Below, in pieces: positions 1 through 4,894 of a stretch of DNA of 8,105 bases; position 1 is the first letter of the stretch, and each line of letters opens with the position of its first letter. A program made the position numbers and the translations under genes. The notes under the pieces are model-generated. The model was given only the letters and a program-made list of their open reading frames with translations, was not told the origin of the DNA and did not search any database. Origin of the DNA: Clostridia bacterium (lineage in GTDB: Bacteria > Bacillota > Clostridia > Oscillospirales > Butyricicoccaceae); assembly GCA_017547995.1 (NCBI GenBank), contig JAFYNW010000263.1:1-8105 (forward strand). The letters run 5' to 3'.

Positions 1-97
1 CTGTGGATGGTGTGCCTGGATAGGCAGAACCAAAGCGGACACCGGCTTCATAAGCACCTCTTGCGATAGCTTCGTTGCCTGTCATGAGTTTTTTCAT
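1..97 (-). CDS. iorA: Indolepyruvate ferredoxin oxidoreductase alpha subunit, N-terminal fragment (partial at left edge)
   Basis: Only the first 32 codons are present; the gene continues beyond base 1. The reading begins MKKLMTGNEAIARGAYEAG and continues to AYPGTPST. The GNEAIARGAxEAG and YPGTPST motifs are typical of the start of the IorA family, in the pyrimidine-type domain of this thiamine-diphosphate enzyme. IorA with IorB oxidatively decarboxylates arylpyruvates (indolepyruvate, phenylpyruvate) to arylacetyl-CoA, reducing ferredoxin, in the cytoplasm of anaerobes. The ATG at 97-95 has an AAAGGA Shine-Dalgarno about 8 bases upstream. It lies on the same strand as, and downstream of, buk-methyltransferase-ptb, but a 321-bp repeat-rich gap separates it from ptb. 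I see no convincing promoter of its own, so read-through from ptb is possible. The family call rests on a short but highly diagnostic stretch; iorB is not visible. Confidence 0.88.
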   Translation of the reverse strand, partial: MKKLMTGNEAIARGAYEAGVRFGSAYPGTPST

Positions 98-169
98 AAG
101 CGTTAATCCTTTCTTTCAAGGGTTGATTGAACTGTATGATATGCTCTTACTGGGTTGTGTGATTAAGTT

Positions 170-286
170 TCTCTCCTTCCACCATCTTCGATGGTCCCCC
201 TCCCTCATCAGAGGGAGGCAAGGGAATCTTTTCTCGGCTCCATCTGATGAGGGAGCTGGCTTGCGTATGCAAGACTGAGGGAGAGA
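170..286. repeat. MITE-like composite palindromic element (copy 1 of the CCATC/GATGG-CCCCCTC family)
   Basis: The element is bounded by a 7-bp inverted repeat, TCTCTCC (170-176) against GGAGAGA (280-286). Inside are four hairpins in a row: ACCATC/GATGGT (181-186, 190-195), CCTCCCTC/GAGGGAGG (199-206, 211-218), GCTCC/GGAGC (237-241, 252-256) and CTTGC/GCAAG (260-264, 269-273). The left half resembles the sequences at 3758-3810 and 6471-6558. It has no coding content; the short ORFs across it are chance. It could form a folded transcript end between ptb and iorA, but it has no T-tract on the minus strand that would make it a classical terminator. Confidence 0.75.
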
Positions 287-308
287 CCCTATTCAATAGC
301 GTCGCAGA

Positions 309-413
309 CACCTTAACGTTTGCCTGCAAACATATCGAATTCCGTGAGGAATATATCGAATTTGCTCTGCAAATATATCGCACGCGGAGCGTATATCGTT
401 TGCCGTAAGGCAA
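309..413. repeat. ATATCG-spaced mini-hairpin array, copy 1
   Basis: The element begins CACCTTAACG and holds five small inverted repeats: GTTTGC/GCAAAC (318-323, 326-331), ATTCC/GGAAT (339-343, 348-352), ATTTGC/GCAAAT (360-365, 369-374), ACGC/GCGT (382-385, 389-392) and TTGCC/GGCAA (400-404, 409-413). They are separated by ATATCG at 332, 353, 375 and 393. A second array with the same opening, spacer and unit order lies at 6617-6753. The last hairpin ends 5 bases beyond the ptb stop codon, so the array would form the 3' untranslated region of the ptb transcript. It does not encode protein. Confidence 0.8.
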
Positions 414-418
414 CTGCC

Positions 419-1303
419 CTACATCATCGCTGCAAGTGCGATGGAGAGCATTTTTGCTTCGGCGTTATCCGAGCGGGAAACGAGGACGATAGGCGCCTTT
501 GCACCCACAACGATGCCTGCGGACTTTGCTCCTGCAAAGTAGGTCATAGCCTTGCCGATGCCGTTGCCCACTTCGTAAGTTGGGACGAGAAGAATGTCGG
601 CATAGCCTGCGTTTTCATTCTTATAGCCCTTGTGATGCACAGCCTCCTTGCTGATTGCAAGGTCGAGGCCGACAGGACCGTAAACATCAGCGTCAGCAAA
701 TCTTTCCATCTTGGAAAGCTCGTCTGCATCGAGAGTTGACTGCACCTTAGGGTCGACGTTTTCAGCGCCGCATACGCAGGCAACCGATGGCTTTTCAATG
801 CCAAGCTTCTTTACAACCCCGATGGCATTTTCGAGAATGTCCGCCTTCTTCTCAAGGTCAGGGAAGGTATTCATGCCGCCGTCTGTGAGGCAGAGAAGTT
901 TGCCGTAGGATGGCACTTCGTAAAACATTGTATGGCTGATTGTCTTGCCTGTGCGGAGGCCTGTATCGCGATTGATGACAGCCTTCATGAATGTGCCTGT
1001 GGAAAGAAGGCCCTTCATGAGAATATTTGCGTTGCCGAGACGAATCTGCTCGACAGCCTTAAATGCACATTCTTCGTCTGTTTCAGCTTCAATAATTACG
1101 AAATCTTCTGCATTTGCGCCGATTTCAGCGAGAATATTTTCAATTTTTTCCTTATTGCCTGTGAGAACTGCCTTTGCAATGCCTTCTTTTTCAGCATTTA
1201 CGACAGCTTCAAGCACTTCCTTGTCTGCCGCCTGGGCAACGGAAACTGTGACGCCGGGCTTTGCCTTTGCAAGCTCGATGAGCTGGGAAAGCTTGTTTAC
1301 CAT
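419..1303 (-). CDS. ptb: Phosphate butyryltransferase (phosphotransbutyrylase)
   Basis: The 294-residue cytoplasmic enzyme converts an acyl-CoA (butyryl-CoA or branched/aryl equivalents) plus phosphate to acyl-phosphate and CoA, feeding the kinase encoded upstream. Family features in order: a Rossmann-like N-terminal half, LMKGLLSTGTF at about residues 95-105, ISH at 122-124, CLTDGGMN at 138-145, and a C-terminal segment with the GPxxLDxA and VGAKAPIVLVSRSD patterns of Pta/Ptb proteins. Its length matches Ptb (about 300 aa) and is shorter than most Pta. I chose the ATG at 1303 because AAGGAGG (1317-1311) sits 7 bases upstream; an in-frame ATG at 1321 would place that site inside the gene. Its Shine-Dalgarno lies inside the 3' end of the methyltransferase gene and only one base separates the two coding regions, implying translational coupling. 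A related phosphate acetyltransferase role is possible, but the partner buk favours Ptb. The acyl group is not certain. Confidence 0.93.
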   Translation of the reverse strand: MVNKLSQLIELAKAKPGVTVSVAQAADKEVLEAVVNAEKEGIAKAVLTGNKEKIENILAEIGANAEDFVIIEAETDEECAFKAVEQIRLGNANILMKGLLSTGTFMKAVINRDTGLRTGKTISHTMFYEVPSYGKLLCLTDGGMNTFPDLEKKADILENAIGVVKKLGIEKPSVACVCGAENVDPKVQSTLDADELSKMERFADADVYGPVGLDLAISKEAVHHKGYKNENAGYADILLVPTYEVGNGIGKAMTYFAGAKSAGIVVGAKAPIVLVSRSDNAEAKMLSIALAAMM

Positions 1304-1304
1304 T

Positions 1305-2054
1305 TTATTTCCTCCTTGCAAGATATAATTCGATATTGTCGAGAATATTTATGTAACCGCCGTGATTATTGATGGCGGAGGCGATTTTTCCGTATAATTC
1401 CTGCTTGGCTTCTTCCTCTCTCGCCTTATGGTCGGAGTAGGTTTCCAGCAGGGAAATATACTGCTCTGCAGACAGCCTTCTTGCGCCCTGAAAGGTGTGT
1501 ACCTCTACGTCTGCAAAACCATATTTTTCCATATATTCCTTACAGAATACGTACTTTTTATTGTATGTATTTTCCCATTTTCTGTCAGAATTATAGGCCT
1601 TCTGCATCTCATTGTAGAGCGCCTCGTTGTCATAAGCGCCATAAGGCACGTTCCAGAAAAGAGCCGCCGTGCCGCCCTTTTTCAGCAGGGCATTCAGCTT
1701 GGCAAATCCCGTATCCTTGTCCACCCAATGAAAGGCTGTAGCCGAGAAGATAAGGTCGAAGCTTTCGTTTTCGCCCTCAAAATCCTCGAAAGGCTTGTTT
1801 TCAACAGAAATCGGATAGTTTTTGTATTTTTCTTTGAGAAAATCGCAGAAATCCCCGCTTATTTCACAGCAGGTGACGTCATAGCCGTTATGGAGAAACC
1901 ATTCTGTCGCCTGACCGCTGCCCGAGCCGATTTCAAGAGCCTTTTTGCCGTCTGTATTTCTATCGACAAACTCAAAAAGCTCCTTTGTGTAGCGCGGACG
2001 GTATCTGTCGTAATTTTCGGTATCCGAGCCGAAAATATTGCGTAATTCTGCCAT
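1305..2054 (-). CDS. Class I SAM-dependent methyltransferase, substrate unknown
   Basis: The 249-residue soluble protein has the Rossmann-fold methyltransferase signature: NYDRYRPRYT near the N-terminus (14-23), motif I ALEIGSGSG (39-47) binding S-adenosylmethionine, acidic Glu64 at the end of the second strand (CCEIS), and FDLIFSATAFHWVD (99-112) as the motif IV region. The mix fits the broad Methyltransf_11/25 group, for which substrate cannot be read from sequence. The start is well set: ATG at 2054 preceded by AAGGAG six bases away. It lies between buk (27-bp gap) and ptb (1-bp gap) on the same strand, so it is part of their operon, yet no methylation step is known in the Ptb-Buk route. 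It may be a cargo gene, a tailoring or detoxifying enzyme for an acyl or aryl product, or simply a late arrival. No function is proposed beyond methyl transfer. Confidence 0.88.
   Translation of the reverse strand: MAELRNIFGSDTENYDRYRPRYTKELFEFVDRNTDGKKALEIGSGSGQATEWFLHNGYDVTCCEISGDFCDFLKEKYKNYPISVENKPFEDFEGENESFDLIFSATAFHWVDKDTGFAKLNALLKKGGTAALFWNVPYGAYDNEALYNEMQKAYNSDRKWENTYNKKYVFCKEYMEKYGFADVEVHTFQGARRLSAEQYISLLETYSDHKAREEEAKQELYGKIASAINNHGGYINILDNIELYLARRK
1311..1317 (-). promoter_or_regulatory. Ribosome binding site of ptb embedded in the methyltransferase stop region
   Basis: AAGGAGG on the minus strand is a near-perfect anti-16S match 7 bases before the ptb ATG at 1303. Its AGGAGG also encodes the Arg-Arg just before the terminal Lys of the methyltransferase, whose TAA is at 1307-1305. 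It decides the ptb start and ties ptb translation to that of the upstream gene. Confidence 0.85.
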
Positions 2055-2081
2055 TTTTTGCTCCTTATGTGATGCGATGGA

Positions 2082-3140
2082 TTAGTAGGTGAGATGGACG
2101 CCTGTCTTTGTAGCCTTGATGGCGTTTTTCGCCATAGCTTCCATTTCGAATTCGCCAGGAAGAATGATGAACTGAGCGAGATGGCCTGCGTAATGCATGA
2201 TTCTTTCAACAAGCTTCTTGCTGTTTGCCATACCGCCTGTGAGGACGACAGCCTCTGTCTGACCGAGAAGCACGCAGTGCATCGCGCCCATATCCTTGGC
2301 AAGCTGATAAGCGAGAGCTTCAAAGATGAGAGCCGCTTCTTCGTTGCCGTTTTCAATCATTTTTTCAACCTCGATAAGGTCTGTTGTGCCGAGATAGGAA
2401 TAAACGCCGCCGCGCTGACCGAGCAGGAACTTGACCTTATTCTGTTCGTGTGGATTTGCGTAGCACATCTTGATGACGTCGTTGACAGGGAGGGAGCCGC
2501 ATCTGTCGAGAGCGAAAGCGCCTTCGTCCTTTACGTTGAATACGTCGACAACCTTGCCGTCCTTGTGTGCGCAGACAGAAACACCGCCGCCGAGGTGCGC
2601 CACAATCATCTTTGTTTCTTCGTAAGGCTTACCCATCTTTTCAGCAGCCTTTTCTGCAGCAGCCTTATGGTTGAGAGCATGGAAGAAGCTCTTGCGGTGC
2701 ATACCCTTATAGCCGGAAACACGTGCTACGTCTTCCATTTCGTCAACGGAAACAGGATTTGTGAAATAGCAAGGAATCTCGCCGTTCATAAGGGAGAACT
2801 GCTTTGCCATTGGGATGCCCAGATTGGAAGCGTGTTCGCCGTATTTTGCCGCTGTGATTTCTTCAAGCACAGCATCGTTGATTTCGAAAGTACCCGATGG
2901 CACAGCGCGGACAAGACCGCCTCTGCCGATTACACAGTCGACTTCGAGAGGCCATGCGCCTGCATCCTCGAGAGCGAGCTGCATTCTGACCATTCTGTAA
3001 GGAAGCTGGTCGATGATTCTTTCAAAGCCGCTGAGCTCGTCGATGTTGTGGGCTATCTTAATATTGAGTATGTCTTTTTCTTCGTCAAATACGGAAATTT
3101 TTGTGGACGTTGCGCCAGGATTGATAACTAAAACTTTCAA
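2082..3140 (-). CDS. buk: Butyrate kinase
   Basis: The cytoplasmic ASKHA-fold kinase converts butyryl-phosphate (or a branched or aromatic acyl-phosphate) plus ADP to the acid plus ATP, the energy-yielding last step of the Ptb-Buk route. Visible motifs, numbered from the TTG start: phosphate-loop NPGATSTK (7-14), GRGG (72-75), SGYKGMHRKSFFHALN in the middle, HLGGGVSV (182-189), and the adenosine-motif VVLTGGMANSK near the C-terminus. The length of 352 aa is normal for Buk (about 355). I place the start at TTG 3140-3138, giving MKVLVINPGATSTK as in the family: GGAGGA lies six bases before it, whereas the in-frame ATG at 3155 has no Shine-Dalgarno and would make that site coding. It is the first gene of a buk-methyltransferase-ptb operon, reversed relative to the ptb-buk order of solventogenic clostridia. 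An acetate kinase is less likely given the length and FHALN motif. Confidence 0.93.
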   Translation of the reverse strand: MKVLVINPGATSTKISVFDEEKDILNIKIAHNIDELSGFERIIDQLPYRMVRMQLALEDAGAWPLEVDCVIGRGGLVRAVPSGTFEINDAVLEEITAAKYGEHASNLGIPMAKQFSLMNGEIPCYFTNPVSVDEMEDVARVSGYKGMHRKSFFHALNHKAAAEKAAEKMGKPYEETKMIVAHLGGGVSVCAHKDGKVVDVFNVKDEGAFALDRCGSLPVNDVIKMCYANPHEQNKVKFLLGQRGGVYSYLGTTDLIEVEKMIENGNEEAALIFEALAYQLAKDMGAMHCVLLGQTEAVVLTGGMANSKKLVERIMHYAGHLAQFIILPGEFEMEAMAKNAIKATKTGVHLTY

Positions 3141-3180
3141 AGCGTATTCCTCCATTATAATATATATTCTATTTTCCTAT

Positions 3181-3210
3181 ATTGTATCATCAGAAATTAT
3201 ACAATGTCAA
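3181..3210 (-). promoter_or_regulatory. Sigma-A-type promoter of the buk-methyltransferase-ptb operon
   Basis: On the minus strand, TTGACA (3210-3205), an 18-base spacer and TACAAT (3186-3181) are present, with TG one base before the -10 (TGATACAAT), an extended -10 pattern. Transcription would begin near 3174, giving a leader of about 34 nt to the TTG start of buk. If translation began at ATG 3155 the leader would be about 19 nt with no ribosome site, which supports the TTG start. Confidence 0.8.
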
Positions 3211-3337
3211 ATACTTATTCCTCATTATTGAAAAAATGTATATATCGCATATTTCTTCACAGGAGTTTTGTGGAGTTTGTACAAAATACGTAAGGATTGT
3301 TTATGCGACATAGCGGGTAAGCAGGGAAACCACGCAG

Positions 3338-3379
3338 GGACAAATCACGATTTGTCCGCGGTGCATTCGTGAATGCACC
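3338..3379. repeat. Tandem pair of perfect palindromes
   Basis: Two adjacent hairpins each have a perfect 9-bp stem and a 2-base loop: GGACAAATC/GATTTGTCC (3338-3346, 3349-3357) and GGTGCATTC/GAATGCACC (3360-3368, 3371-3379). The second is followed by CCTACAA, the same tail that follows the palindromes at 3493-3580. They lie in the divergent gap between buk and the FemAB gene and have no coding role. Confidence 0.75.
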
Positions 3380-3392
3380 CTACAAATTATAT

Positions 3393-3480
3393 GTCATTCT
3401 GAGTGTATACGAAGAATCTCCTGCGTTGCGAGAATGAATGGTGAATAATGAAAAATGAATAATTACGGTGTCTGCGACGC
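3393..3480. repeat. Dispersed-repeat remnants in the divergent intergenic region
   Basis: GTCATTCTGAG (3393) followed by CGAAGAATCTC (3410-3420) resembles a short interspersed motif I recall from many Bacillota genomes; this is recollection, not a search. An A-rich stretch built from repeated GAATGAAT/AATGAAAAATG words follows (3431-3464). The stretch ends with GGTGTCTGCGACGC (3467-3480), the exact reverse complement of 299-312 beside the first hairpin array. From 3211 to 3641 I see no gene. Confidence 0.5.
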
Positions 3481-3492
3481 ATTGATTGACGC

Positions 3493-3580
3493 GGACCGCC
3501 GAGGACGTCGGTCCCTACGATTTTCGGGAGCGGCAAGCAGCTCCCCTACGTAAACTGACCGCCCGGGAGGACGGTCCCTG
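3493..3580. repeat. Palindrome series ending in CCCTACG
   Basis: Three consecutive imperfect hairpins: GGACC/GGTCC (3493-3497, 3510-3514), GGGAGC/GCTCCC (3526-3531, 3540-3545) and GACCG/CGGTC (3557-3561, 3572-3576). They are followed by CCTACG, CCTACG and CCTGCAG respectively. The first contains CGAGGACG, which also occurs on the opposite strand in the element at 6568-6597, so this is a repeat family present in both orientations. It has no coding content. Confidence 0.65.
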
Positions 3581-3641
3581 CAGCATCGCAAAAAACCTTC
3601 AGTTTCTGCCATTTTCTCCCTTATTCCGCCCTTGTTTATGT

Positions 3642-3670
3642 TTGACTTTAAGCGGTAGCTATGCTATAAT
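3642..3670 (+). promoter_or_regulatory. Sigma-A-type promoter of the FemAB-murE operon
   Basis: TTGACT (3642-3647), a 17-base spacer and a perfect TATAAT (3665-3670) form a near-consensus promoter. Transcription would begin around 3677, leaving a leader of about 135 nt. That leader contains a weak GCCC/GGGC hairpin (3698-3718) and the dispersed repeat copy at 3758-3810. Confidence 0.87.
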
Positions 3671-3757
3671 TTTTATAATAATATATAAGGAGTAGTCTGC
3701 CCTTTTTTAGCAAACGGGCTTACACTCTTTCCTGATAATGATGCATTACCAAAATAA

Positions 3758-3810
3758 CCCCTCCGCCATCGTACGATGGTCCCCCTCTCTTTGTAAATAT
3801 GGGAGGCTGG
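3758..3810 (+). repeat. CCATC/GATGG-CCCCCTC dispersed repeat, copy 2
   Basis: The copy begins CCCTCCGCCATCG and contains a perfect CCATCG/CGATGG hairpin (3766-3771, 3774-3779) followed by TCCCCCTC. It closes with GGGAGGCTGG. Over its first 29 bases it differs from the copy at 6471 at only two positions. It lies in the transcribed leader of the FemAB gene. Its right end supplies the GGAGG that would serve the GTG start at 3812. Confidence 0.78.
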
Positions 3811-3811
3811 T

Positions 3812-4894
3812 GTGGGGAAGAAAGGATACCGAAATACAATGACAGAAGAAATGCTTAAGAAAGTTGATGCTTTTATAGAAAATCATCCTAAGGGACACTT
3901 TTTGCAGAGCCGTGACTGGGCGCCTGTAAAGCCTGACTGGAAGCAGGAAATCATCGTTGCCACAGACCGCGACGGTGAAATCAAGGGCGTTATGACTGTG
4001 CTCATCCGCAAACTGCCTGTTATCGGCAAGAGCGTTATGTATGCGGCACGCGGCCCTGTCTGCGACGTACACGACAAGGCGACTATCAAGGAGCTTCTCC
4101 AGAAGGCAAAAATCCTTGCTCAGCGCTACAACTGCTACGTTCTCAAGATTGACCCGGACGTTCTCGTTTCCGACACAGAATTTGAAGACATTCTCAAGGA
4201 ATGTGGCTGCAAAATCACACGCAATACAGAAAACTACGGCGGCTTACAGCCTCGCTTCGTTTTCCGTCTCAACGTTGAAAACAAGACAGAGGAAGAGCTT
4301 CTCCAGTCCTTCCATTCCAAGACACGCTACAACATCCGCCTTTCCGCGCGTAAGGGCGTTACTGTAAAAATCGGCACAACTCCTGAAGACGTCAAAACTT
4401 TCCACGACCTTATCACAGTTACAGGTCAGCGCGACGGCTTCATCGTCCGCACAAAGGAATATTACCAGAGCGTAATGGACCACATGGGCGAAAACGCAAA
4501 GCTCTTTATGGCTATGCACGAGGACAAGTGTATCGCGGCTACTATCGCTATCTGCTACGGCGACAAGTGCTGGTATCTCTACGGCGCTTCCGCAAACGAG
4601 CACAGAAATCTCATGCCTAACTATCAGCTTCAGTGGAGCATGATCAAGTGGGCGCTCGAAAGAAAGTGCCGCATCTACGACTTCCGCGGTGTGCCTGGCA
4701 ACCTCAGTGAAGACAACCCAATGATTGGCCTTTACAAATTCAAGGTCGGCTTTATGGGCGACTATACAGAGTTCATCGGTATGGTTGAAGATATCTATGA
4801 CAAGCCTGCCTACTTCATCGCTGAAAAGGCAATGGTTACATTCAAGAACGTTCGTCACAACCTCTTTGTCAAGCTGAAAGGGGACAAAAGATAA
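3812..4894 (+). CDS. FemA/FemB/FemX-family peptidoglycan aminoacyltransferase
   Basis: Members of this family use aminoacyl-tRNA to add amino acids to the stem peptide of lipid II or UDP-MurNAc-peptides, building interpeptide bridges on the cytoplasmic side. Seen here, numbered from GTG 3812: HPKGHFLQSRDW (25-36), YAARGPVCD (77-85), SKTRYNIRLSARKGV in the middle, WYLYGAS (254-260), YDFRGVPGN (289-297) and GLYKFKVGF (306-314). These are typical of the two GNAT-like domains. At 360 aa it is shorter than S. aureus FemA (about 420) and appears to lack the tRNA-binding coiled-coil arm, as Weissella FemX does. Start ambiguity: GTG 3812 has GGAGG five bases upstream (inside a repeat); ATG 3839 has AAAGGA 12 bases upstream and gives a more family-like N-terminus, MTEEMLKKVDAF. 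murE starts at the base after its stop codon, so the two are co-expressed and probably act on the same precursor. The amino acid added is unknown. Confidence 0.92.
   Translation: MGKKGYRNTMTEEMLKKVDAFIENHPKGHFLQSRDWAPVKPDWKQEIIVATDRDGEIKGVMTVLIRKLPVIGKSVMYAARGPVCDVHDKATIKELLQKAKILAQRYNCYVLKIDPDVLVSDTEFEDILKECGCKITRNTENYGGLQPRFVFRLNVENKTEEELLQSFHSKTRYNIRLSARKGVTVKIGTTPEDVKTFHDLITVTGQRDGFIVRTKEYYQSVMDHMGENAKLFMAMHEDKCIAATIAICYGDKCWYLYGASANEHRNLMPNYQLQWSMIKWALERKCRIYDFRGVPGNLSEDNPMIGLYKFKVGFMGDYTEFIGMVEDIYDKPAYFIAEKAMVTFKNVRHNLFVKLKGDKR

Noticed and set aside
309..413. CRISPR-like array (regular ATATCG repeats with spacers)
   Set aside because: The shared word is only 6 bases, the intervals are themselves palindromes rather than unique spacers, and no cas gene is nearby.
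320..739. Plus-strand ORF of 139 codons
   Set aside because: It begins in the hairpin array and then runs antisense to ptb; no ribosome site and no recognisable protein motif.
932..1372. Plus-strand ORFs antisense to ptb (two frames)
   Set aside because: Both are frame shadows of the well-supported ptb gene, whose motifs and ribosome site are clear.
2094..3131. Long plus-strand ORF of 345 codons opposite buk
   Set aside because: It mirrors buk almost end to end, is cysteine- and histidine-rich in the manner of antisense translation, and buk carries all family motifs.
3256..3286. TTTTGT/ACAAAA inverted repeat as an operator
   Set aside because: Six A/T-rich pairs in an A/T-rich stretch are easily found by chance, and it lies upstream of the buk -35 without a second copy.
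3486..3695. Short ORF in the divergent intergenic region
   Set aside because: It is composed of palindromic repeats and the FemAB promoter; coding is implausible.
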